From Petroclostridium sp. X23 (GTDB lineage: Bacteria > Bacillota > Clostridia > SK-Y3), in NCBI RefSeq assembly GCF_030013905.1, contig NZ_CP124862.1, positions 868,001 to 932,000 of the forward strand: a stretch of DNA of 64,000 nucleotides, written 5' to 3'. Every line of letters starts with the position of its first letter. Positions within the stretch are counted from its first letter, which is position 1. Positions 18,085-26,161 of the stretch are shown piece by piece. The notes under the pieces were generated by a model. The model had not been told where the DNA came from, made no database searches, and saw only the letters and a program-made list of their open reading frames with translations. The position numbers were made by a program, and so were the translations under genes.

Positions 18085-18636
18085 TTATCTTAAAGTCTCT
18101 TTTGTATAGACATGCTCTCTTTCTTTTACACCTGCTATATTTTTAAATACTAACTTTATATACTCCGTCTTATCATCTAATATTGGTTTTCCATCATACT
18201 GATTTTTAATTTTGAGAGTACCGCTTATGTGATGTCCGTCACTGCTGTCACTGTCCCATACAAAGCCATCTTCTATAGTTATCTCTTTCGTTTTCAATTT
18301 CACATATTTATTTAACTCACTATAATCTGATAAATCAACTGAATGCGTATTGAGCATTACTTTAAATACCAAATCAGTTTCATCTTTCTCAATAGGATTC
18401 ATAAATATGACCCCTATATCTACATTCCCCCCATTACTGCTTGTAAAATACTTTGCTTCATTGTTTTGCGTAGTATTTTGCTGCGAACTATCATTATCCG
18501 TTTGTTTGGGAACAGGTATATCTTTTGCGTCTTTGTTAAATGCAGCAAATACAATAGGCATTAGCATAGTCAGTCCAAACGCTATCAACACTACAACTGC
18601 TGTAATTGCTAAAGCGTTACTTTTTCTTTTCGCCAC
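18085..18636 (-). CDS. Membrane-anchored extracytoplasmic protein of unknown family
   Basis: A 183-residue protein: Lys/Arg-rich start, one hydrophobic segment (about 10-32), a Gln/Asn/Ser-rich linker, and a C-terminal domain (about 60-183) with alternating hydrophobic strands suggestive of a beta-sandwich. The linker and domain should lie outside the membrane. A well-placed GGAGGGG precedes the ATG. It lies within the minus-strand redox/metal gene run, so a role in cell-surface metal or redox biology is possible. I do not recognise the family. Confidence 0.7.
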   Translation of the reverse strand: MAKRKSNALAITAVVVLIAFGLTMLMPIVFAAFNKDAKDIPVPKQTDNDSSQQNTTQNNEAKYFTSSNGGNVDIGVIFMNPIEKDETDLVFKVMLNTHSVDLSDYSELNKYVKLKTKEITIEDGFVWDSDSSDGHHISGTLKIKNQYDGKPILDDKTEYIKLVFKNIAGVKEREHVYTKETLR

Positions 18637-18700
18637 ATTCTCCCCTCCTTTTCGTGTGATATTAATATATAGAAATTATAATTCAAATAACTATTATGAC

Positions 18701-19126
18701 TTAATTTATAACGCTAGTAATCGTTAGTTCAAGTTTACTGCCTTTTTGAAGTCTTTTATCAATAATCCGGAGTACTAAAAACGACAATACCAATGAACAT
18801 ATCGCTGTGACTATACCTGCCGTCTGGGCATTCACCGGCAAATTACTTGATATGATGTAACTATAAGTTGCAATATACGTTGTGATAAGTATAATAATAG
18901 GCACTATATATACTATAAATGCAGCCGCTAAAATATTTCTTGTAGAAGAGGCCAATCTTACCATTTGACCGATCTGAGCATGTACTTCATTCCTGGCATT
19001 GATTTTCATTGCCGTAGGAGCACATCCGCTGCATTTACCACAATCTCCTCCGCATGCGGTCGCACGCTGGATCTGCACCTCTGCCATGTTACCATTAGTA
19101 CTTACTATTTTACCAATTTGCTCCAA
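18701..19126 (-). CDS. RseC/MucC-family (SoxR-reducing system type) protein
   Basis: About 141 residues. The N-terminal cytosolic domain has the cluster CGGDCGKCSGC, typical of RseC-family proteins, then two transmembrane helices. RseC homologues accompany Rnf complexes and are thought to act in redox or Fe-S tuning. TTG at 19126 is chosen as the start, because AGGAGG lies seven bases upstream; the longer GTG frame at 19144 would place that Shine-Dalgarno inside the coding sequence. It follows the NusG-II gene, as in other clostridial Rnf-associated sets. Confidence 0.85.
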   Translation of the reverse strand: MEQIGKIVSTNGNMAEVQIQRATACGGDCGKCSGCAPTAMKINARNEVHAQIGQMVRLASSTRNILAAAFIVYIVPIIILITTYIATYSYIISSNLPVNAQTAGIVTAICSLVLSFLVLRIIDKRLQKGSKLELTITSVIN

Positions 19127-19157
19127 AGAAATTCCTCCTAACACTTGAGACTCCTCG

Positions 19158-19544
19158 CTAGAACACCATTATATCTACTTTACTATCTTCTATGCCCTCA
19201 AATTGCACCTGCAATCTATTTGGCAAACAAACAATAGACTGGTATGCTTGGTCAATCCATCCTGTTGAGGAACATAGGGAACGAGGACATGTCTTTTTAT
19301 CCATAGGCAGCATCCTTACTTTATTACCTTTTACTTCAATTTTACCTTCGCCGCCCTCAAATTTGAAAGGATAAATACCGTCACTTTTTAACCCTAAAAC
19401 AACTTCTAGTACCTGTTTATCTCCCTGCTTAACATTGATCCTATCATAACTGACTTCACTACTATAAACTCCAATAGCACCATAAGCAATGAGACTTCCT
19501 GCAAGAATGACTGCGATTATTAACTTATCATAAAATGTTGCCAT
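19158..19544 (-). CDS. NusG domain II-containing membrane protein
   Basis: A 128-residue protein with one N-terminal transmembrane helix and a small all-beta NusG domain II-like fold exposed outside. Conserved Cys occur in KKTCPRSLC and SIVCLPN. Homologues are commonly encoded with Rnf subunits, RseC and FMN transferases in Clostridia, suggesting accessory roles in membrane electron transfer; the biochemical role is not established. Spacing to the RseC-like gene is short, consistent with one operon. Confidence 0.85.
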   Translation of the reverse strand: MATFYDKLIIAVILAGSLIAYGAIGVYSSEVSYDRINVKQGDKQVLEVVLGLKSDGIYPFKFEGGEGKIEVKGNKVRMLPMDKKTCPRSLCSSTGWIDQAYQSIVCLPNRLQVQFEGIEDSKVDIMVF

Positions 19545-19590
19545 ATAGCTTTCTCCGATTTTGCTATTTTTTCTCTCCTATATAACCTTT

Positions 19591-19902
19591 TTATTGCCTC
19601 CTACGGAATTCATTTCTGCAGTGCTCACTACAGAAATAATAGAATTTTCCGTTAATCATTTCATGAATTGCTGTAGAAGGATTAATATGCATACCACATA
19701 CAGGATCTTTTACCATATTTACAGTCTGAGCATCTGTACCACTGTGATTTGTAGAATGAGAATCACCACAGCCCCCTCCATGAGTACCTCCCCCATGGCC
19801 TTGACTGGAGTGTCCTCCACAGCAGCCGCCATTTCGAAACATCATAAACATCATTGCCCCTACGAAAAGAAGATATAATCCATTTTCCTGCAAAAACTCC
19901 AT
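19591..19902 (-). CDS. Membrane-anchored YHS-domain protein, Gly/His-rich
   Basis: A 103-residue protein: N-terminal helix (about 8-22), a Cys/Gly/His-rich linker (NGGCCGGHSSQGH and more), then a YHS domain (about 65-100) with DPVCGM and FCSEHC. YHS domains bind metal, often copper, and occur next to copper ATPases. Here it sits among CcdA, RseC and NusG-II genes. A membrane-bound metal acceptor or donor is plausible; the metal is not proven. The linker resembles that of the 47-residue protein at 17817-17960. Confidence 0.85.
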   Translation of the reverse strand: MEFLQENGLYLLFVGAMMFMMFRNGGCCGGHSSQGHGGGTHGGGCGDSHSTNHSGTDAQTVNMVKDPVCGMHINPSTAIHEMINGKFYYFCSEHCRNEFRRRQ

Positions 19903-19964
19903 CTTTATCAGCCTCTCTTTACTTTATATTTCACTACCCTAATCTTTATATGTTAAATTACTGC

Positions 19965-20663
19965 TTAAAGTACGTTATCTCTCCTAAATACCGCAAAAAA
20001 TCCGGCTATATCACGTAAGGTTATTCTCTTGTTAGGAATAAACGCCGGTACTTGCTCTTTATAGTCAAGGTACTCCTGTCCAAATGTTTCTATCATTACC
20101 TTTTCTTCTTTCTTTGATAGTCTTGCGTACATTACCAGCAGTATAGGTGCCATAATAATCGTAATGATTGTCGGCCATTGAACAAGAAATCCAATGATTG
20201 TAAGTGTAAAGCCTGAGTACTGTGGGTGCCGGACAAACTTATATATTCCCGAGGTAACCAATTTACCATTTCCTGCATGGATACCCTTCCATCCAATAGA
20301 GATAATAATAAGTCCCGTAAATATTAAAACATTACTTAATGGATGTAATACGGAATATACCCACATTGACCCGCCTGCCAATGCTACCCATAAATGTCCG
20401 TTCAAATGTGTAAAAGGATCAAGTACGGGATATTTATTTCCCAAAATAGAAGTCAAAATATATATAGTCAATGGATATCCAAACATCTCACTGAAAAGCG
20501 CCACCATGAAAGCGGTAAACGCTCCTAGTGTCCTCCAGTCTCTTTTGGTAGTTGGCTTGAAAACAGCAAGTGTAAACAATCCAAAAAAAAGAATATTAAA
20601 AACAACCGCTCCCCAAAGTCCGTAAGCATATTTATCTAAGAAGTGCAAAATTATCGCCTCCAT
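19965..20663 (-). CDS. Isoprenylcysteine carboxyl-methyltransferase-like membrane protein
   Basis: A 232-residue protein with about six transmembrane helices and the C-terminal PEMT/ICMT signature (YKFVRHPQYSGFTL, then EEKVMIETFGQEYLDYKEQVP). The family includes SAM-dependent phospholipid and isoprenylcysteine methyltransferases. The substrate in bacteria is usually unknown. It lies downstream of lgt and the Spo0E-like gene, presumably in the same transcript. Confidence 0.82.
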   Translation of the reverse strand: MEAIILHFLDKYAYGLWGAVVFNILFFGLFTLAVFKPTTKRDWRTLGAFTAFMVALFSEMFGYPLTIYILTSILGNKYPVLDPFTHLNGHLWVALAGGSMWVYSVLHPLSNVLIFTGLIIISIGWKGIHAGNGKLVTSGIYKFVRHPQYSGFTLTIIGFLVQWPTIITIIMAPILLVMYARLSKKEEKVMIETFGQEYLDYKEQVPAFIPNKRITLRDIAGFFAVFRRDNVL

Positions 20664-20700
20664 TCATTTTTTATTACGTATATAACATATCAATAACTTA

Positions 20701-20877
20701 CTATACTTTCATAGTAACCATTTTTTCCTTCATAATTTCTACAATTCTTTTATCTATGACCTGACTTAGCTGAATAACTTGAAAATCTGAAATACCTTTA
20801 TCTCTTATTAGTTTGTCGAGCTCGTTTTTTAAAGAAATCAGTGCCTCATCCTGTGATTTGCTTTTGATGACATTCAT
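20701..20877 (-). CDS. Spo0E-like aspartyl-phosphate phosphatase (58 aa)
   Basis: A short two-helix protein ending in the Spo0E signature SQxxD (QLSQVIDKRIVEIM). Spo0E-family phosphatases dephosphorylate Spo0A~P or other response regulators. ATG at 20877 has GAGGAG six bases upstream. It is embedded between lgt and the ICMT-like gene in what looks like one operon, an unusual place, and might link redox or metal-stress expression to the sporulation phosphorelay or to another response regulator. Family assignment rests on size and motif. Confidence 0.75.
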   Translation of the reverse strand: MNVIKSKSQDEALISLKNELDKLIRDKGISDFQVIQLSQVIDKRIVEIMKEKMVTMKV

Positions 20878-20895
20878 AAAGAACTCCTCATTTTA

Positions 20896-21738
20896 TCAAG
20901 ATTGTATAGTGTAAAAAATAATCATTGAAACAGCAATTAATACAAGAAAAATCAAAATATCTTTAACTATAGTTAACTTGCCTTCTGCTGTTACTACTGA
21001 ATCATTTGATGTTACTTTAAACGCATTTTTCTTTACAAAATACATCACTATCAGTGTGCTGATAATAAACAATAAACTTAGTAAATGTGATATTGAAAAC
21101 CATCCGATCACTGACGGATTCACCCTGAATAGTTCTACAATCCCTCTGTTTACGGAGAATAAAACTACATACCATAAGAAAATCTGACCATCATACTTTA
21201 CACTTTTACGCATTCTCCATAGTATAAAAAACACTAGATAATCCAAGATAAATTCATATACCTGCGCTGGGTGCACCAACTGTCCTTGATACTTTATTCC
21301 CCATGGCAATTGGGTGGTCATAGCCTTACCGAATACATCACACCCGATTCTACCAATACCTTGACCTAATATAACTGCTGGAGCAATTGCATCTGCATAT
21401 TTAAAAAAGCTCAGTTTATGTTTCTTGACATACAGAATTGCAACAATAAAAGCAGCCAGCAGTCCTCCGTGAATAGATAAACCACCCTCATTGATTTTTA
21501 TAATCTCCATCGGATTTTCAATATAGTATGCTGGATTATAGAAAACAATATAGAATACTCTAGCACCTATTACACCAGCTATAACTGTGTATAGTACTAT
21601 ATCAAACAGCTTATCGACATTTAAACCCTTCCTCTTTGCCTCTAGATATGCCACGTATATTCCAGCCAGCATTCCTACGGCAATCATAAGTCCAAAAAAA
21701 TGTACCGGAAATCCAAATACATGAAATAATACTTTCAT
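20896..21738 (-). CDS. lgt: Prolipoprotein diacylglyceryl transferase
   Basis: A 280-residue, seven-helix membrane enzyme that moves diacylglycerol from phosphatidylglycerol to the lipobox Cys of prelipoproteins. The Lgt signature lies around GQGIGRIGCDVFG, with HGG upstream (SIHGGLLAA) and the conserved HPAQVYE downstream. The Asn usually seen after GRxG is replaced by Cys-Asp, a variant worth noting. In an operon with ccdA; it may be an accessory lgt copy, which cannot be judged from one window. Confidence 0.9.
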   Translation of the reverse strand: MKVLFHVFGFPVHFFGLMIAVGMLAGIYVAYLEAKRKGLNVDKLFDIVLYTVIAGVIGARVFYIVFYNPAYYIENPMEIIKINEGGLSIHGGLLAAFIVAILYVKKHKLSFFKYADAIAPAVILGQGIGRIGCDVFGKAMTTQLPWGIKYQGQLVHPAQVYEFILDYLVFFILWRMRKSVKYDGQIFLWYVVLFSVNRGIVELFRVNPSVIGWFSISHLLSLLFIISTLIVMYFVKKNAFKVTSNDSVVTAEGKLTIVKDILIFLVLIAVSMIIFYTIQS

Positions 21739-21751
21739 GGTGTTCCCCCTT

Positions 21752-22504
21752 CTACATCCCTATAGGTATTTTTATAGGAATTATCTTATATAATAATTGC
21801 ACTATCAGTGTATATTTGTTAAATAACATCAGTATTCCAAATAGTAATAATATAGCACCTACTACATAGGAAATGGCCTTTTGATATTTTGATATCTTTC
21901 GTAAAATTTTTATGGATCTCTCCAAAGTAAGTCCTACAATGAGATAAGGTATTGCCAATCCCATTGAGAATGAAAACATGATAACTATCCCGTTGGCTGC
22001 AGACCCGGTGCTGCCTGCAAAAATCAGCATAGAATATAAAAGAGGACCTATACAATGGGAGCAGGCTATCGCAAAAAATATGCCTACTAAAAATGTAGTC
22101 AAATATTGTGCACGTGTACTTAATCTACTGGCATCAAATATTTTCTCTACTGTCTTGCTTCTCAGTGATATCCAGCCGAAGAAACCCAGCATCTTAAGGG
22201 ATAAAAATATCACCATAATACCGCCTAGTACATTGAATATTCTGATGTTCCTATTTAAAAATTTTGCTGCCTGCCCGGCAGTTCCACCTGCAATGGTAAA
22301 AACAAGTGTAAAAGCTGCGATAAATAACAGCGTATTTATGAAAATATGCAGCTGAGTACTCATTCTTTTATTGCCATCTTTAAGCTCACTTATTGGTTTA
22401 CCGGTAATGAGACTAAAATACACCGTGATCATAGGAACGATGCACGGAGAAAGAAAAGAAACCATCCCGGCAATAAAAGCAATTAAAGAAATTGGTAGCT
22501 CCAT
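21752..22504 (-). CDS. ccdA: CcdA-type thiol-disulfide transporter
   Basis: About 250 residues with six or seven helices, the transmembrane domain of DsbD/CcdA. The redox pair is visible as SFLSPCIVPM in helix 1 and ACSHCIGPLL in the middle. CcdA passes reducing equivalents from cytosolic thioredoxin across the membrane. ATG at 22504 is preferred to the TTG at 22510, given the GAGG position. Its outer partner is not obvious; the Cys-rich LDCC protein directly upstream is a candidate by position only. Confidence 0.9.
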   Translation of the reverse strand: MELPISLIAFIAGMVSFLSPCIVPMITVYFSLITGKPISELKDGNKRMSTQLHIFINTLLFIAAFTLVFTIAGGTAGQAAKFLNRNIRIFNVLGGIMVIFLSLKMLGFFGWISLRSKTVEKIFDASRLSTRAQYLTTFLVGIFFAIACSHCIGPLLYSMLIFAGSTGSAANGIVIMFSFSMGLAIPYLIVGLTLERSIKILRKISKYQKAISYVVGAILLLFGILMLFNKYTLIVQLLYKIIPIKIPIGM

Positions 22505-22533
22505 AATCAATACCTCGATCTAACGTAAGTTTA

Positions 22534-22668
22534 TTATTTCTTCGTCCCTCCACTATTGCCATTCTTGTTCAATTCGCAGCAATCAAGCTTTTGACCTTGG
22601 AAGCTATCCCCATTCGCTTTTGCAATCTTTTCAATCAGTTTTTCAAACCATTTAAACATATACAACAT
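22534..22668 (-). CDS. LDCC-motif putative metal-binding small protein
   Basis: A 44-residue protein (41 if started at 22659) with an amphipathic N-terminal helix (MFKWFEKLIEKIAKAN) and the tail motif KLDCCELNK. The family is known only as LDCC-motif putative metal-binding proteins. An AAAGGA Shine-Dalgarno fits either start imperfectly. It is the first gene after the box-bearing promoter at 22718-22760 and heads the ccdA-lgt run. The vicinal Cys would suit Cu(I) or a redox role. Confidence 0.75.
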   Translation of the reverse strand: MLYMFKWFEKLIEKIAKANGDSFQGQKLDCCELNKNGNSGGTKK

Positions 22669-22717
22669 CATTCCTTTCTTTTATCACTAAAAATTAACAT
22701 TAATTCTTACTAACCTT

Positions 22718-22760
22718 ATTGTAATACTCAAATATGAAGAACCTGTGAAGATATTGCGAA
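22718..22760 (-). promoter_or_regulatory. Promoter of the LDCC-ccdA-lgt operon with phased boxes
   Basis: On the minus strand, TTCGCA (22760-22755), TTCACA (22749-22744) and TTCATA (22738-22733) repeat at 11 bp, followed after nine bases by TACAAT (22723-22718). The geometry is the same as at 4436-4500 and 6676-6707. Confidence 0.65.
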
Positions 22761-22786
22761 GATTTTTGATATAAAACTACTTTCTT

Positions 22787-23010
22787 GAGTAAAAGTCTCC
22801 ATCATCTACATTCTCAAAATTTGCTGCACTCTTGCACTGATGAGGAATATATCCTCTCTTTATCATAGAAGTATAGCTTGTACCACCCACAATAATGTGA
22901 TCCAGAACTTTGATATCAAGAGAATGAAAAATATCAACTATTTCCTGTGTGAATGTTTTATCTTACTAAGAGAAATTTTGGAAGCAACCGGGCTGGAAAC
23001 GTGATAGTTC
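22787..23010 (-). pseudogene. RadC-family gene remnant
   Basis: Translated on the minus strand with stops ignored, this gives QNFS, stop, then DKTFTQEIVDIFHS and later VLDHIIVGGTSYTSM, closely matching the C-terminal half of the intact RadC-like protein at 28295-28999. Only about 70 codons remain, with at least one stop and no catalytic HxH. It is a decayed second copy, 5.5 kb from the intact gene. Confidence 0.8.
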
Positions 23011-23068
23011 TCTTAGGTAATGTTTAAATTTTATCTGAACTTCCATCTTTTCTAAAACAATATATAAA

Positions 23069-23100
23069 AGCACTATACAAAATTTTATCTGCATAGTGCT
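23069..23100. terminator. Hairpin downstream of the histidine phosphatase gene
   Basis: The arms agcactat and atagtgct (8 bp) with a 16-nt loop lie about 50 bp past the stop of the minus-strand phosphatase gene. Probable terminator; moderate support. Confidence 0.5.
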
Positions 23101-23153
23101 GGTGGTATAAAACATTTTATCAAATTACTTTTATGGACTTTGTTTTTCTCTTA

Positions 23154-23708
23154 TCAGTATCTTCCTAAATTTAATAAATCTGCCAAGGACAATTTAGCAA
23201 CAACTCCGTAACCACTTCCTTGCCCCCGCGGCCTAACAATGACTGTTCCCATGTCTGAAATTTGGCCTAAACCAACTCCACTTGGAAAACTATGAGCAAT
23301 AATGACCATATTACTACCCTGAGGCGGCACGACTTCCAACCTTGACTGAAGAAAATCCAGTATTCTTCGTTGCTCTGCAGCAGATAGATTTCCACTTAGC
23401 CTATAAACTTGAAACCAAAATGGGTCGATTTGAACATTTGCCGTTCCAAAAGCCAATTGTGCCGTTTCTATGGTTCTACAAAAAGGGCTTGTTCGAACAA
23501 GATAATTAATAGGAATTCGTAAATTTCGAAGAAGTTGGCCGTAGTAAATTGCTTGTCTTCTTCCCAGTTCAGAAAGATTTCTTTGAGTAAAACAATATAG
23601 AAAATTTAGATTAGGTTGATCTTCCCCAACAGTCGCTTCCCCATGCCTAACATATAGTATATATCCTCCACTCCTTAATAAATCAAGTAATGATCTATTC
23701 AATTTCAA
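23154..23708 (-). CDS. Histidine phosphatase (phosphoglycerate-mutase-like) family protein
   Basis: A 184-residue protein. The catalytic RHG is in YVRHGEA near residue 20, the second Arg in RTSPFCRTIETA, and the later His in IIAHSFPSG. These define the branch-1 histidine phosphatase fold. The substrate is unknown. It is probably monocistronic, starting at MKLNRSLL after AAGGGAGAATTG. Length is slightly short for the family but all catalytic elements are there. Confidence 0.85.
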   Translation of the reverse strand: MKLNRSLLDLLRSGGYILYVRHGEATVGEDQPNLNFLYCFTQRNLSELGRRQAIYYGQLLRNLRIPINYLVRTSPFCRTIETAQLAFGTANVQIDPFWFQVYRLSGNLSAAEQRRILDFLQSRLEVVPPQGSNMVIIAHSFPSGVGLGQISDMGTVIVRPRGQGSGYGVVAKLSLADLLNLGRY

Positions 23709-23750
23709 TTCTCCCTTTTCTATGCATGCTTTCTATATTAATAATAATGT

Positions 23751-23936
23751 ATGATAATCATATCGAAGGTGTTAATCTATATTTTATTGGGTCTCCTACT
23801 ACGTGAAGATATCTTAATTCAAATCAATGCTGCAAAAAGTGTATTACATAAGGTTGGTCAAGGTGTTTTGATTATGATATTAGTGGATGCAGGGGAATAT
23901 TTAAATCAAGAATCTTATTTATTCAGCATTATATGA
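23751..23936 (+). pseudogene. Possible cysteine desulfurase mid-domain remnant
   Basis: The frame contains EDILIQINAAKSV, resembling the DVLxHxDAAQSxG segment around the PLP-binding Asp of NifS/IscS enzymes, but what follows no longer matches and the catalytic Lys loop is absent. A clearer desulfurase C-terminal remnant lies on the same strand at 26162-26635. It may be the other end of one broken gene; similarity is short, so this is tentative. Confidence 0.35.
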
Positions 23937-24575
23937 ATACCACTCTTGAACACTCTCTTCCAATCGTACAGCTTTGAAACCATGTCTTCTTAATAATCCC
24001 ACTGCTTCTACAGATAATAAACAGTATCGGCCACGGCAATAAGCAACAATCTCCTGATTTGCAGGTAAATCTGATAAATGTTGTTCCAGTTCCTCAATAG
24101 GAATTGAATTTGCACCTGGAATATGCATAATTTCATACTCTTCTTTAGGTCTTACATCAATTAAAGTAACTTTTCCTTCTTTCATTCTGTCAATTAATTG
24201 CCCCATTTCGATTGGCTCCATATTATCCTTATTAGTATAGATCTCTTCTCGGAGCTTTTGAATTTCTGCAATACGCTTTTCGGCTAAAAGCTGTAAAGAC
24301 AATATGAAATTTGCTACTGTTTTATCAGCCAATTTATAATATGAGTAAATTCCTTGTTTCTGAAATTCAACTAGCCTAGCCTCAAGTAGTGTTTGAAGAT
24401 GCTGAGATGTATTTGCTACACTCATCTCAGTTTCCCGTGCTATTGCATCAACAGTTTTAGTCCCTTGTGTTAGGATATCTAAAATTTCCAACCTTTTCGG
24501 ACTTGCTATAGCTTTTCCTATTCTTGCAAGCTGTGTATAGGTACTATCTTTAAAATTACGAGATTCTTGAAACAT
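23919..24575 (-). CDS. ArsR-family regulator fused to a rhodanese domain
   Basis: About 218 residues. Residues 10-90 form an ArsR-type winged helix (SPKRLEILDILTQG, then MSVANTSQHLQTLLEARLV), and about 115-215 a rhodanese domain with the loop YCRGRYCLLS carrying two Cys. Such fusions are known as sulfur- or persulfide-responsive regulators. GGAGG lies seven bases before the ATG at 24575. Genes nearby for cysteine desulfurase and a DsrE-like protein (both decayed) fit a former sulfur-handling cluster. Confidence 0.88.
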   Translation of the reverse strand: MFQESRNFKDSTYTQLARIGKAIASPKRLEILDILTQGTKTVDAIARETEMSVANTSQHLQTLLEARLVEFQKQGIYSYYKLADKTVANFILSLQLLAEKRIAEIQKLREEIYTNKDNMEPIEMGQLIDRMKEGKVTLIDVRPKEEYEIMHIPGANSIPIEELEQHLSDLPANQEIVAYCRGRYCLLSVEAVGLLRRHGFKAVRLEESVQEWYSYNAE

Positions 24576-24646
24576 TGTATGTCCTCCATTCAAACATTCA
24601 ATTAATCTATTGACTATTATAACATATTAATGCTATAATTCAAAAT

Positions 24647-26143
24647 CATACGCGTTAAGTTAAGCTATTTTTTACCAATTTAATTGAGCAAATAGTGTTC
24701 CTGCAATCGCTCAACCGTGGTTTTGCGATTACGTTTATCATGTAAGCTTTGTTCGGCCGCTCTTTTAAGAATCAGTCGCAGTTCCGATATTGCTTCAGTG
24801 GTTGCATAAAGGCTTGAAAATATTTTTTCCACCTTTGTCGCAATTAGTTTGATAAACGACATCATACTAATGCATCTGTTTTTTTGTTGGTACATGAGGG
24901 CATACAGTGCTGAGTAGACTGTGAAAATTAGTATAATGGCAATTAACCTTCCATATAGAAGACACTCTAATTGCTCTTTACCACAGTTGCCTACTTTGCC
25001 AAGGTTTAGATAGCTTTTGCAAGCCTTAAATAAAAGCTCTATCTGCCATCTAGCTCTGTACAATTCACAGGCTGCCTTTGGAGTAAGCATATGTGCTGGG
25101 GCGTTAGTAATTAGAAGGTTCCATCCTAATAACTCTAAGTCATAGTCACTCAGTGTTTTGCCTTGTGACTTTGCTTTTTTATTTGCTTTGCGCCTACGTT
25201 CATTAGCGACTTCATCAGGTAAACGTACACCAATCAGCCGACATTGTAGTAATTTAGAATACTTGGTGCCAAAGTATACATCTATATCAACACTGGAGCT
25301 GTTTTTTAAAACACTTAAAAGGTCTAAGGCTTTAAAAGATTTAGTGTCAGAATTTTGTATTTGAAAAACAGTATTTGATTTAATTCGGCTAAGAAAATAT
25401 GCACCTTTGGATATTATTTTCCTAAACAAATCTTTACTGTAATATCCTAAGTCAGTAATTAACAGCTCACCATGATGAATGTGTTTTAGAAGTTCATCTT
25501 TATAGCCGGCATCTGGACCAGGCGCCTTTGTCAACTCCATATTTGTGATAGTTCTGGACTTAAGGCTATATATAGTCTGGATTTTTAGAGCAGCTTTTGC
25601 ATTATTGCCACCAAGACCTTTCCAGACATCTGCTAATTTGTCCGGAAGAGTAACTTTAGAGCTATCACATATTTTTACATCAGTAAAAGCTTGGAGCACA
25701 TCGAGATTCTGGACAGTTATTGCTCTCTTGGCAGAATACTCAACTGCTGACTGGAATACTTGTTTTAGCAATAAAGCACTTGTAGCCAAACGTTGAAAAA
25801 GTCCTTCGCGTGTTATACTAAGTCCGCGTTGAATATTTTCGCATTTAGAAGCAGTTTGACGTAAGGATGGATTAGGGGTGTCCCATAAGCCGAATGTAAA
25901 TACTTTTACTATAGTATCTGGCAGCAGCTTAGAGCGGCGCACCGTAAACCCTGTGTCCTTAGAAATTTCCAGTATTTTTGTCTTTCCTAAAAAGCAAATA
26001 AAGCTTATAATTAGTGATATGGGAACTTGAAACATGGGAACCTCACCTTTCATTTCTCTATTACTTTGAGGTTCTCATGTTTTTTTCTTTTTTGCAAATG
26101 TAATTATTGGTTTACCATAACATGGCTTAGCTTAACGCGTATG
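24647..26143 (-). mobile_element. Complete IS4-family insertion sequence with target duplication
   Basis: A 1497-bp element bounded by 19-bp inverted repeats (catacgcgttaagttaagc at the left end, its complement with one mismatch at the right) and flanked by the 10-bp direct repeat aattcaaaat at 24637-24646 and 26144-26153. The single transposase is intact. A perfect target-site duplication implies recent insertion. Confidence 0.92.
24680..26035 (-). CDS. IS4-family DDE transposase
   Basis: A 451-residue transposase with DDE residues in KICDSSKV, ITDLGYYS and the YREK-like block YRARWQIELLFKACKS of IS4 enzymes. It is full-length, uninterrupted and covers almost the whole element. Start MFQVPIS at 26035 follows AAAGGTGAGG; an in-frame start six codons earlier is possible. 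The element should be mobile unless expression is silent. Confidence 0.93.
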   Translation of the reverse strand: MFQVPISLIISFICFLGKTKILEISKDTGFTVRRSKLLPDTIVKVFTFGLWDTPNPSLRQTASKCENIQRGLSITREGLFQRLATSALLLKQVFQSAVEYSAKRAITVQNLDVLQAFTDVKICDSSKVTLPDKLADVWKGLGGNNAKAALKIQTIYSLKSRTITNMELTKAPGPDAGYKDELLKHIHHGELLITDLGYYSKDLFRKIISKGAYFLSRIKSNTVFQIQNSDTKSFKALDLLSVLKNSSSVDIDVYFGTKYSKLLQCRLIGVRLPDEVANERRRKANKKAKSQGKTLSDYDLELLGWNLLITNAPAHMLTPKAACELYRARWQIELLFKACKSYLNLGKVGNCGKEQLECLLYGRLIAIILIFTVYSALYALMYQQKNRCISMMSFIKLIATKVEKIFSSLYATTEAISELRLILKRAAEQSLHDKRNRKTTVERLQEHYLLN

Positions 26144-26161
26144 AATTCAAAATAAATAATT

